A DNA stretch of 64,000 nt from Nostoc sp. TCL240-02. Lineage in GTDB: Bacteria; Cyanobacteriota; Cyanobacteriia; Cyanobacteriales; Nostocaceae. The position numbers and the translations under genes were made by a program. The stretch is from contig NZ_CP040094.1 in assembly GCF_013343235.1 (NCBI RefSeq), forward strand, positions 504,501 through 568,500. The letters are read 5' to 3'. Below the pieces are notes generated by a model. It worked only from the letters and a program-made list of their open reading frames with translations, did no database searches and was not told the origin of the DNA. This document shows positions 18,280-26,222 of the stretch, one piece after another (the first letter of the stretch is position 1; each line of letters begins with the position of its first letter).

Positions 18280-18753
18280 ATGGCAGAAAATCGCATCAGT
18301 GCTAGCCTAGCCCCAGCAGATAAAGAAGCAGTTATGCAAGCGATCGCTACAATTAGAGAAAAGTTACCATTTTTGGTAGATTTGACCCCTGAAGATCGGC
18401 GAACGATGCTGAAGATGGGAGATAAAAGTCGGGCTTTTGTCAGCAAAGCCTTAGAAGTGGCAACACAAAATCCTAACTTTTTGCCTCGTTACTTTGATTT
18501 AGAAGAAATGCGCCGGGACTTGGAAATATATGAGGACTTGTATCCGGTGCTGTTGTCTCTAACGCAACTGCAAGAATTGGTGGATGATACCTGTATAACT
18601 GCTGCTAGTGAAGCGTATGCAGCAGCATTAGCAGTGTATAGCTATGCCAAAGCTAGCGGTGATGTCGCAGGTTTAGATGCAGTAATTGATGAGATGGGAC
18701 GCAGGTTTAACCGCCGTTCTAAGAAAAAGCAATCCGAAGTCCCAGTTAGTTAA
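18280..18753 (+). CDS. Conserved hypothetical helical protein
   Basis: A 157-residue, mostly alpha-helical soluble protein (MAENRISASLAPADKEAVMQ...) with a conserved-looking LPFLVDLTPEDRRTMLKMGDKSRAFV segment and a lysine/arginine-rich C-terminus (RRFNRRSKKKQSE). I recall similar proteins in cyanobacteria and other phyla but no named function. AAAGGAG lies at 18266-18272, a good ribosome binding site, so the gene is very likely translated. It follows phnE after 84 bp but has no obvious link to transport. Confidence 0.75.
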   Translation: MAENRISASLAPADKEAVMQAIATIREKLPFLVDLTPEDRRTMLKMGDKSRAFVSKALEVATQNPNFLPRYFDLEEMRRDLEIYEDLYPVLLSLTQLQELVDDTCITAASEAYAAALAVYSYAKASGDVAGLDAVIDEMGRRFNRRSKKKQSEVPVS

Positions 18754-18809
18754 AGCTTAAAACAGGTAATCATACCAGTTGTAAACTTTCTAAAATACAC
18801 ATAATTTGT

Positions 18810-18836
18810 AGGGGCATAACATTGTTATGCCCTTTT
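18810..18836 (+). terminator. Hairpin after hypothetical gene
   Basis: AGGGGCATAA (18810-18819) pairs with TTATGCCCTT (18825-18834) and is followed by TTTT. It is a common cyanobacterial GGGGCATAACA-type hairpin and could end the transcript of 18280-18753. Confidence 0.6.
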
Positions 18837-18921
18837 CGCATTTTGTATCCAAAGATTCTTGAAACCCACGCAGGTGGGTTTTGTCTGTGTAGCCGCAATT
18901 TTTAATCGCCAGGGCATTTTT

Positions 18922-19236
18922 GAGCCTCAGAAGGTCAACGTCGAGCCTCAGAAGGTCAACGTCGAGCCTCAGAAGGTCAACGTCGAGCCTCAGAAGGTCA
19001 ACGTTGAGCCTCAAAAGGTCAACGTCGAGCCTCAAAAGGTCAACGTCGAGCCTCAGAAGGTCAACGTCGAGCCTCAAAAGGTCAACGTCGAGCCTCAAAA
19101 GGTCAACGTCGAGCCTCAAAAGGTCAACGTCGAGCCTCAAAAGGTCAACGTCGAGCCTCAAAAGGTCAACGTCGAGCCTCAGAAGGTCAACGTCGAGCCT
19201 CAAAAGGTCAACGTCGAGCCTCAAAAGGTCAACATA
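18922..19236. repeat. Array of fifteen 21-bp direct repeats upstream of STAND gene 1
   Basis: Fifteen head-to-tail copies of the 21-mer GAGCCTCARAAGGTCAACGTY without spacers. All three plus frames are open across most of the array; the frame beginning TTG 18859 would give fifteen EPQKVNV heptads, and the opposite strand would give leucine-rich LLRLDVD heptads. Differences between units (CAG/CAA, GTC/GTT) are silent in the EPQKVNV frame. The related array at 22556-22703 is broken by an indel and a stop in that frame, so I treat this as a DNA or RNA repeat, not a gene. Downstream, about 98 bp lead to the STAND gene start. Confidence 0.9.
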
Positions 19237-19334
19237 TAAAAATTACCTTAAAAAAATTTAGTAAATTCCGAAATCCACCTTGTATATTTAGTAGTTATTG
19301 TGTAAACATTAGCACCTCAAAATTTAATCTTGTA

Positions 19335-22181
19335 ATGAACCCACAAAACAAGCCCAAGAGTCTACAAGATATTCTTAAGCAGCGCCAACAATCAGGTTTT
19401 GTGGGTCGTGAAGACCAAGTAAACCAATTTCGCCAAAATTTAGCATTAACCCCAGAAGACGAACGCCGTCGTTTTTTGTATAACGTTTGGGGTCAAGGTG
19501 GAGTTGGTAAAAGTACTCTGTTACGGCAATTTCGGAAAATTGCTGACGAAGCAAAAATTATCTCGGCTTACATCGATGAAGCTGAAAAAACTATACCAGA
19601 AGTTATGGGTCGTTTAGCTGAGGAGTTAGAACGGCAAGGTCACAAGCTAACGCAGTTTACAGAACGCTACAAAGTTTACCGTCAAAAGCGCCAAGAATTA
19701 GAAACTGATCCAGAAGCTCCTCAAGGCTTTTCGGCTTTTGTAGGGAAAACTATGGTAAAAACTGGTGTACGTTTAGCGCGTCGAGTTCCCGTTGGTGGTG
19801 CTGTATTTGATTTTGTAGATGAGGATGCTTTTGCTACCCAAGCCGGAGAATGGGCATCTTATGTTGCTAAGAAAATCACAAATAAAGATGAGGTGCGGTT
19901 AGTTCAAGAACCTGAAGAAGTTCTGACTCCGTTATTTTTGCAAGATATTTTTAAAATTGCTAAAGAAGCTGCTGTTGTTTTGTTTTTTGATACTTATGAA
20001 CGCACCGGAGAATTTATAGATAACTGGCTACGGGAAATTTTGGACGGTCGCTACGGTGAAGTATCTCTCAATATATTGATAACTATCGCCGGTCGGCAGG
20101 AATTAGATAAAAATCATTGGGCTCCTTACGAGGGGTTAATAGTTCGTTTCCCTCTAGAACCCTTTACAGAAGAAGAAGCCCAACAATATCTAACTCGCAA
20201 AGGCATTACGGACAATCGCATTATTGAAGTGATTTTGCACCTTTCTGGAAACTTACCTCTACTAGTAGGAATGCTAGCAGACGCTCATCCCAATGACCCC
20301 AACCAGGTAATTGAGCCTAGCAGCAGTGCTGTAGAACGCTTTTTAAAATGGATTGACGATCCCAAGCGGCGACAAGTTGCTCTCGATGCTGCCATTCCTC
20401 GATGCTTAAATCGGGATGTTATAGCCAAGTTAAGACCAGAAAAAGAAGCTGACGAGTTATTTACTTGGCTAAAAGAAACATCCTTTGTCAACGAACGTAG
20501 TAACGGTTGGGCTTATCATGATGTAGTTAAAACGCAAATGTTACGTCACAAACGTCTTTCATCGCCGCAAAGTTGGGCTGATTTACATAGCAAATTGGCT
20601 GATTATTATGACACCTTGCGAAATGAACTGCAATTGGATGAAATGAAAGCCTGGGGAGATCAAACTTGGCAAAGTCATAAGCTCAACGTTTTGTATCACC
20701 GCTTATGCCAATCACCACAAAAGTACTTACCCATAGCCCTCAATGAATTCCTTGCTGCACTCAAAAATCAACGGACTTTTGCCCAACTTTGGGTAGCAAC
20801 AATGCTTCAGGCTGGTAGAGATGTGGATTCTAGCGAAGTTCAGCGTTGGGGTGAGCAACTAGGCAATTGGTTAAAAGCCTATGAAGAAAAACGCTATGAA
20901 GTTGCGGCCCAAATGCTCACAACTCTTTTGAGCAACGCTAGTCTTGAAGGTAAGTGGCGTGCAGTAGCCTTAGATTGGCGTGGTTATATCTACTCGCAAT
21001 CTAATCAATACTCAAAAGCACTAGAAGATTTTACAGAAGCTATCAAGTTAGCACCTGAAGAAGTTGAGTATTTAACAGTTCGAGGTATGACTTACTGCCA
21101 AATGCAGCGCTACCCGGAAGCACTACTAGACTTTAACCGTATTATTCAGCTTAACCCGAATTATCAGTGGGCGATCGCCAATCGGGGTGTCACTTACCGT
21201 CTCATGTACCGCTATGATGAAGCACTGCAAGACTTTAACCGTGCTATTGAACTTGATCCTAATGACCAATGGGCACTGGCTCATCGAGGTGTAACTTACT
21301 GTTATATGCAGTGTTACCCAGAATCATTAGCAGACTTAGACAGCGCCATTAAACTTGACCACAATTATCAATGGGCGATCGCTAGTAGAGGTGATACTTA
21401 CCGCTATATGCAACGCTATAATGAAGCCTTGCAAGACTTTAACCGTGCCATTGAACTTGATGCCAATTTCCAATGGGCACCAGCCACGGGATTTAGAGGT
21501 TTTATTTACCGCCAAATGCAGCGCTATTCTCAAGCAACGCAAGATTTAGACACCAGCGTTGTCGCAAACCCCAATTACCAATGGGTATTAGCGCGTCGGG
21601 GTGATACTTATCGCAAATTGCAGCGCTATAGTGAAGCACTACAAGACTTAAACCGTGCTATTGAACTTGGCCCCAAAGATGACTGGTCATTATTCAAGCG
21701 GGGTTCTATTTACTTTACACTCCAGCAATACAATCAAGCTCTCGCTGATTTCAGCCATGCGATCGATTTAAAATCTAATGATGATTGGTATTTATACCAG
21801 CGTGCTTTAACCTACCAAGCCCTTAACCAAGCAGATACAGCACGAACTGACCTAGCACTTGCCATCAAGCTTGCTAAACAACATTACGAAAAAAATGCTA
21901 AAGATTCGCGTAATGCCTTTAATTTAGCCCTTTACTATTTGGCTGCTCATTACATTCAACCAGCAGAGCAGTTATATCGATATACTTTATCTCAAGGTGC
22001 TTCCTTAGAGCGTATCCGTATAGCAATTCAAGACCTAAATGACTTTTTAAATATCTTCCCTAACCATCTGCAAGCGACATCCATACAACAGTTGTTGCAG
22101 TCTTCTCTAAACTTAGGTGATGGAATTTTAAAACTAGCTGACAGTAACCCTGCAAGTCCCAAAAGCTTAGGAATTCATTAG
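19335..22181 (+). CDS. STAND-type P-loop ATPase with C-terminal TPR array (paralogue 1)
   Basis: A 948-residue protein. Residues 22-27 (FVGRED) and the Walker A WGQGGVGKST (52-61) open an NTPase domain of the STAND/NACHT-like kind; VVLFFDTYER near residue 213 is a Walker B-like stretch and LITIAGRQELD the sensor region. A helical segment to about residue 530 (winged-helix-like) follows, then eight or nine tetratricopeptide repeats (about 542-842) with units such as RYNEALQDFNRAIELDP, and a helical tail. No effector domain (TIR, nuclease, protease) is visible at the N-terminus. STAND ATPases act as ligand-gated switches in signalling, defence or cell death; which applies here is unknown. A truncated paralogue lies 620 bp downstream. 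Confidence 0.85.
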   Translation: MNPQNKPKSLQDILKQRQQSGFVGREDQVNQFRQNLALTPEDERRRFLYNVWGQGGVGKSTLLRQFRKIADEAKIISAYIDEAEKTIPEVMGRLAEELERQGHKLTQFTERYKVYRQKRQELETDPEAPQGFSAFVGKTMVKTGVRLARRVPVGGAVFDFVDEDAFATQAGEWASYVAKKITNKDEVRLVQEPEEVLTPLFLQDIFKIAKEAAVVLFFDTYERTGEFIDNWLREILDGRYGEVSLNILITIAGRQELDKNHWAPYEGLIVRFPLEPFTEEEAQQYLTRKGITDNRIIEVILHLSGNLPLLVGMLADAHPNDPNQVIEPSSSAVERFLKWIDDPKRRQVALDAAIPRCLNRDVIAKLRPEKEADELFTWLKETSFVNERSNGWAYHDVVKTQMLRHKRLSSPQSWADLHSKLADYYDTLRNELQLDEMKAWGDQTWQSHKLNVLYHRLCQSPQKYLPIALNEFLAALKNQRTFAQLWVATMLQAGRDVDSSEVQRWGEQLGNWLKAYEEKRYEVAAQMLTTLLSNASLEGKWRAVALDWRGYIYSQSNQYSKALEDFTEAIKLAPEEVEYLTVRGMTYCQMQRYPEALLDFNRIIQLNPNYQWAIANRGVTYRLMYRYDEALQDFNRAIELDPNDQWALAHRGVTYCYMQCYPESLADLDSAIKLDHNYQWAIASRGDTYRYMQRYNEALQDFNRAIELDANFQWAPATGFRGFIYRQMQRYSQATQDLDTSVVANPNYQWVLARRGDTYRKLQRYSEALQDLNRAIELGPKDDWSLFKRGSIYFTLQQYNQALADFSHAIDLKSNDDWYLYQRALTYQALNQADTARTDLALAIKLAKQHYEKNAKDSRNAFNLALYYLAAHYIQPAEQLYRYTLSQGASLERIRIAIQDLNDFLNIFPNHLQATSIQQLLQSSLNLGDGILKLADSNPASPKSLGIH

Positions 22182-22222
22182 AAGGTTAATATCTAAAGTG
22201 AAGGTGTTTCAGGCGACTTGAA

Positions 22223-22415
22223 AAGACACCATAAATCGCCGTCAAGACAAAAGACTGATTAGGGAACTCCCAGAAATAAATTATCCAATCTTGTGGGGTG
22301 GGCATCTTGCCCGCCCAGTTCATATGGCGGGCAAGATGCCCACCCCACAATAAATAATTGAATATTTTTTTATTTGTCAGTCCCTTATTGTAGAGACGGC
22401 GATTTATCGCGTCTT
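22223..22415. repeat. Nested palindrome of about 190 bp between the STAND paralogues
   Basis: The core is a near-perfect hairpin: TTGTGGGGTGGGCATCTTGC (22291-22310) with its complement GCAAGATGCCCACCCCACAA (22331-22350). Outside it, ATAAATCGCCGTC (22231-22243) pairs with GACGGCGATTTAT (22395-22407), and AAGAC with GTCTT further out. The core GGGCAAGATGCCCACCCC sequence is a common cyanobacterial repeat. It looks like one MITE inserted in another. Confidence 0.75.
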
Positions 22416-22555
22416 TAAATAAGTCACTTGTGTGTACACCGTAGCCTACAAGGGGAGGGCTTTAAATCTTACTCCCCAACGCTAGTAGGGAAGGGCCTGG
22501 GGGTTAGGTCTATATTAAACTCCACCGATAAGTACTAAGTCGCCAAGGCATTTTT

Positions 22556-22703
22556 GAGCCTCAGAAGGTCAAAGTTGAGCCTCAAAAGGTCAACATCGAG
22601 CCTCAGAATGGTCAACGCCGAGCCTCATAAGGTCAACGTCGAGCCTCAAAAGGTCAACGTTGAGCCTCAAAAGGTCAACGTCGAGCCTCAGAAGGTCAAC
22701 GCC
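22556..22703. repeat. Second 21-bp repeat array (seven degenerate units) upstream of STAND gene 2
   Basis: Seven units of the same 21-mer as at 18922, preceded by the same CGCCAaGGCATTTTT junction. Unit 3 carries an extra base (22 bp) and unit 4 has CATAAGG, giving frame loss and a stop in the frame that is open in the first array. The 99 bp between the array and the gene start are also similar to the first copy (shared TATATTTAGTAGTT and CCTCAAAATT), so array, leader and gene were duplicated together. Confidence 0.9.
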
Positions 22704-22802
22704 TAAAAATTATCTCAAAAAACTTAGGGAAATTCCGTAATACATTTTTTATATTTAGTAGTTCTTTTTGTAAACGTTAGCGCCTCAAAATTAAATCTTG
22801 TT

Positions 22803-24776
22803 ATGAACACACAAGATAAGCCCAAGAGTCTACAAGATATTGTTAAGCAACGTCAACAATCAAATTTTGTGGGTCGTGAAGACCAAATAAACCGATTTCG
22901 CCAAAATTTAGCATTACCTGTAGAAGATAATCGCCGTTGTTTTTTGTTTAACATTTATGGTCAAGGCGGAATTGGTAAAACTACCTTGCTACGCCAGTTT
23001 TGTAAAATTGCAGACGAAGCAAAAATGATTTCGGCTTATGTTGATGAAGTTGAAAAAACTATACCAGAAGTCATGGATCGTTTAGCTAAAGAGTTAGAAG
23101 AGCAAGGTTATAAACTAACCCAGTTTAGCGATCGCTACAAAGTTTACTGTCAAAAGTGCCAAGAATTAGAAACAGATCCAGATGCTCCTCAAGGTTTTTC
23201 CGCTTTTGTCGGGAAAACTATAGTAAAAACTGGTGTGCATCTGGCGCGTCGAGTTCCCGTTGGCGGTGCTGTATTTGATATTGTAGATGAGGATGCTTTG
23301 GCTAACCAAGCTGGAGAATGGGCTTCTTATATTGCTAAGAAAATAACCAATAAAGATGAGGTTCAATTAGTTAAAGAACCTAAAGAAGTTCTGACCCCGC
23401 TATTTTTGCAAGATATTTCTAAAATTGCTGATAAAACTCCTTTAATCTTGTTTTTCGATACCTCAGAACGCACCGGAGAATTCCTAGATAACTGGCTACG
23501 GGAGATTTTTGAGAATCAGCACGGTAAAGTATCTGCCAATATATTAATAATCATCGCCGGTCGGCAAGAATTAGATAAAAATGACTGGGCATCCTACGAG
23601 GAATTAATAGTTCGTTTACCTCTAGAACCTTTTACAGAAGAAGAAGCCCGACAATATCTAACCCGCAAAGGCATTACAGACAATCGCATTATTGAAGAGA
23701 TTGTAAACGTTTCTGGAAACTTACCCCTGCTAATGGAAATGCTAGCAGATGCTCATCCCAATGACCCCAACCAGGTAATTGAGCCTAGCAGCAGTGCTGT
23801 AAAAAGCTTTTTAAGATGGATTGACGATCCTAAACGGCGACAAATGGCGCTTGATGCTGCCATTCCTCGGTGTTTGAACCGGGATGTTATAGCCAAGTTA
23901 AGATCAGAAGAAGAAGCTGATGAGCTATTTAATTGGCTCAAAGAAACATCTTTTCTCAAAGAACATATCAACGGCTGGGTTTATCATGATGTGGTCAAAA
24001 CCCAAATGTTATGCCACAAACGCCTTTCATCGCCGCAAGGTTGGGCTGACATACATGGGAAGTTGGCAGAATATTATGACAGCCTACGGAACGATTTGCA
24101 ATTAGAGGAAGATAACAAACAGCGCGATCCTAGCTGGCAAAGTCACACGTTAAACGTGTTGTACCATAAATTATGTCAGTCACCGCAAAGAAATTTGTTT
24201 ATAGCTCTTAATGAATTTCTTGCTCTACTCAAAAATCAACCAACTTTTGCCCAGCAATATGCAAAAATAATGCTTCAGGCTGGCAAAGATGGGGATTCTA
24301 CAGAAGTTAAGTATTGGGGTAAGCAATTAGCAAATTTGTTAAAAGCTTACGAGGAAAAGCGCTATGAAGATGCTGTGTATAAGCACGCTTTAGTCTACTT
24401 AGTTCTTAAGCAACCAGACAAAGCAGAAACTTGCCTACAGCCTGCCATTAAGCTTGCCAGAGAGCATTGTCAAAAAGATGCTAAAGACTGGCATAATACC
24501 TTTAATTTAGCTCTTTACTGCTTGGCTGCTCAATATACTCAACAAGCAGACTACTTTTATCGCTATGCTTTATTAAAGGGTGCTTCCTCAGAATTTATTA
24601 GTGAAGCTATCCAATACCTAAATGACTTTTTAACTGTCTTGCCCAATCATATCCAAGCTACATCCATCCGACAGTTGTTGCAGTCTGGTCTAACTAAGTC
24701 ATATAATTTTCAACCTACCCCCCAAAAAAACCACGAGTCCCAACAACAAACTCCTAATCAATTCCTTCTCTCATAG
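22803..24776 (+). CDS. STAND-type P-loop ATPase, paralogue 2 lacking the TPR array
   Basis: A 657-residue close paralogue of 19335-22181 in tandem. The NTPase part is kept: FVGRED, YGQGGIGKTT (Walker A, residues 52-61), LILFFDTSER, LIIIAGRQELD. At LLKAYEEKRYE (about residue 522) the alignment jumps directly to the last helical unit (ALVYLVLKQPDKAETCL), so about 290 residues holding the whole TPR array are missing without loss of frame. The last 25 residues differ (NFQPTPQKNHESQQQT). If TPRs sense the ligand, this copy has lost its sensor and could be a regulator or decoy; that is inference. Confidence 0.85.
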   Translation: MNTQDKPKSLQDIVKQRQQSNFVGREDQINRFRQNLALPVEDNRRCFLFNIYGQGGIGKTTLLRQFCKIADEAKMISAYVDEVEKTIPEVMDRLAKELEEQGYKLTQFSDRYKVYCQKCQELETDPDAPQGFSAFVGKTIVKTGVHLARRVPVGGAVFDIVDEDALANQAGEWASYIAKKITNKDEVQLVKEPKEVLTPLFLQDISKIADKTPLILFFDTSERTGEFLDNWLREIFENQHGKVSANILIIIAGRQELDKNDWASYEELIVRLPLEPFTEEEARQYLTRKGITDNRIIEEIVNVSGNLPLLMEMLADAHPNDPNQVIEPSSSAVKSFLRWIDDPKRRQMALDAAIPRCLNRDVIAKLRSEEEADELFNWLKETSFLKEHINGWVYHDVVKTQMLCHKRLSSPQGWADIHGKLAEYYDSLRNDLQLEEDNKQRDPSWQSHTLNVLYHKLCQSPQRNLFIALNEFLALLKNQPTFAQQYAKIMLQAGKDGDSTEVKYWGKQLANLLKAYEEKRYEDAVYKHALVYLVLKQPDKAETCLQPAIKLAREHCQKDAKDWHNTFNLALYCLAAQYTQQADYFYRYALLKGASSEFISEAIQYLNDFLTVLPNHIQATSIRQLLQSGLTKSYNFQPTPQKNHESQQQTPNQFLLS

Positions 24777-24806
24777 TGCAAGTTCATTTGAGTGAACTTG
24801 CACTAT
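24773..24806 (+). terminator. Perfect 14-bp hairpin overlapping the stop of STAND gene 2
   Basis: ATAGTGCAAGTTCA (24773-24786) and TGAACTTGCACTAT (24793-24806) are perfect complements with a 6-nt loop. The left arm contains the TAG stop codon. No T-run follows, so it may act as an RNA 3'-end stabiliser more than a classic terminator. Confidence 0.6.
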
Positions 24807-25003
24807 AAGTCTGGGATTTCTAACTTTTGGCACAGAAACGAGTAAGGGCAATATTCCAGCTAACTTGTATTCGGGAGACTGGCGGCTAAAGCTAATTGCG
24901 TATAAATATTAAGCGATGCTTGCGGCGGGCTACGTCTACGCTACTACTACTTTGCCTTTCTCATAACAAATAGTAGGCGATCGCCTTGTTTTTAAGTTGT
25001 AGG

Positions 25004-25204
25004 TCAGCGATCGTAAGATTCCGTTTCAATATCTGGTACTTTAGCTAAAACTGCGTCGTATTTTTCTCGACTGCCTCGCTTTGCTAACTCCCCTAAATAA
25101 ACTTCAGTTGTGAGTGCAGCGATTTTCTCCGCAACTGCTGTCGCCACAAACTGATCGATAGAAATCCCGTCTTGTTTGGCAAGTTCCTGCAAACTTTTGT
25201 ACAA
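25004..25204 (-). CDS. Ribbon-helix-helix/antitoxin-like small protein, start codon unclear
   Basis: From TTG 25204 the frame gives 66 residues: LYKSLQELAKQDGISIDQFV, then ATAVAEKIAALTTEVYLGEL and a polar tail ending ESYDR. This helix-turn-helix pattern fits CopG/Arc-type antitoxins annotated in Nostoc. The same frame stays open upstream and encodes NLSVQLPDS, which looks like the missing N-terminal beta strand, but there is no ATG, GTG or TTG there until the stop at 25307-25309. The gene may therefore start at an ATT/ATA codon or have lost its start. No toxin gene is adjacent. Confidence 0.6.
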   Translation of the reverse strand: MYKSLQELAKQDGISIDQFVATAVAEKIAALTTEVYLGELAKRGSREKYDAVLAKVPDIETESYDR

Positions 25205-25339
25205 AGAGTCAGGAAGCTGGACGCTGAGGTTGCTTATGACAATGCTCCAATAGATTGCAAAAACTCCGCAGGTGTCAATAAAAATGATTACGAGAAATTT
25301 TATATTTTAGATGATCGGCCAGGTCAAAATGGGATTTGT

Positions 25340-25762
25340 CTAAATCCACTCAAATCCCTGTGTGGCTAAAAACTCTTTAGCTGGTTCCAAAATATCTTTG
25401 CTCAAAATCAGTTTGACTTTTGGAGAACTAAGATACAAACGAAAACGCTCAATAAAAAGTTGGTTAGCAGGTTCAATCTTCCTAATGGCACTCCAGGGAA
25501 TCAACAACGGCGTAAGTCCCAAGCTAAATAAGGGGAAAATACTCAGATAAATCCCTTGAGGAGTTATCCCAATATTTAACGTTCCTTTGTAGTGAACCAA
25601 ACCCACAGAACCGCTTTGCATCCGAGAGAAGTTTTGTGGCGGCGCTTCTTCGGTGCGGTAGAGTTTAGCGAGGCGATTCCAGTCATGACGAAATAAAAAA
25701 ATCATGACTATCGTGGAAAATGTTAAAAAAACGATGTATATCCACTGAGGGGTATGTGACAT
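25340..25762 (-). CDS. Hypothetical membrane-anchored protein
   Basis: A 140-residue protein with one N-terminal transmembrane helix (WIYIVFLTFSTIVMIFLF) and a beta-rich soluble part containing a second hydrophobic stretch (GIYLSIFPLFSLGLTPLLIPW) followed by SAIRKIEP and a short LYLSSPKVKLILSK strand pair. The LIPWSAIRKIE pattern is reminiscent of bacterial PH-like domains. No function known to me. It stands alone between the antitoxin-like gene and a long intergenic region. Confidence 0.6.
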   Translation of the reverse strand: MSHTPQWIYIVFLTFSTIVMIFLFRHDWNRLAKLYRTEEAPPQNFSRMQSGSVGLVHYKGTLNIGITPQGIYLSIFPLFSLGLTPLLIPWSAIRKIEPANQLFIERFRLYLSSPKVKLILSKDILEPAKEFLATQGFEWI

Positions 25763-25804
25763 TGGTTTTTAAACCATTGATGATTGAAGCTTCAACTGTA
25801 AGCG

Positions 25805-25906
25805 ATGTCTAACGACAAGTCTCTTTGCGCCTACGCATTCATCAATCAACTACATACCCTTGAATTTTTGCAAACTATGGGAGCATCCAAATTAAAAATT
25901 GCTTAA
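25805..25906 (+). pseudogene. Remnant of an ABC permease (PhnE-like EAA loop)
   Basis: In the frame from ATG 25805, the last 16 codons before TAA 25904-25906 read LEFLQTMGASKLKIA. The intact phnE of this window has LESLQVIGASKLQIAQYG at its ATPase-docking loop, so 11 of 15 residues agree. The sequence upstream of codon 18 looks like a GCGATGTCTAACGAC dispersed repeat and not like PhnE. This is best read as a small piece of a second permease gene. Chance similarity cannot be excluded. Confidence 0.35.
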
Positions 25907-25923
25907 TAAAATTTTATTCACTC

Positions 25924-25956
25924 AAAAAACTGGCTTTAAATTAAGGCCAGTTTTTT
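25924..25956 (+). terminator. Orphan intrinsic terminator
   Basis: AAAAAACTGGC (25924-25934) pairs with GCCAGTTTTTT (25946-25956) with an 11-nt loop and a T6 run. No intact gene ends here; it lies 18 bp after the PhnE-like remnant. It may end a lost gene or a small RNA. From 25957 to 26222 no gene or strong signal was seen. Confidence 0.65.
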
Positions 25957-26222
25957 GATTTTATTGCAAACTTCTATCGGACTTTACGGCCGAGTATTAA
26001 CGGAACACACTTGAGAAGATATTATTAAGCTTTCTCATTCAAATGTCAAGATTTGACTAAATAGGTGGGTGGAAAAATCCACAAGTACGTAATTGCGAGT
26101 GAAACCTACTCCTGCAAAGAAGCAAGCTACTTGCAGCATCTCTTATGAGAAGCAATCACAAAGATTTCAGTTATATTACATTTTGTTGCATAGTTAGGTT
26201 TATTCATGCTTACCTACTTACG

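Noticed and set aside
18790..19261. Long repeat-coded frames on both strands across the 21-bp array (EPQKVNV, SLRRSTS and LLRLDVD heptads)
   Set aside because: They arise because a 21-bp repeat without stops is open in many frames; the sister array is broken in the same frame and there is no ribosome binding site. Kept as a repeat feature.
18922..22703. CRISPR array
   Set aside because: The 21-bp units are directly joined, without spacers, and no cas genes are near.
19335..24776. Known anti-phage STAND (Avs-type) defence system
   Set aside because: No N-terminal effector domain such as nuclease, protease or TIR is visible and no other defence gene is adjacent; only the general STAND/TPR layout is supported.
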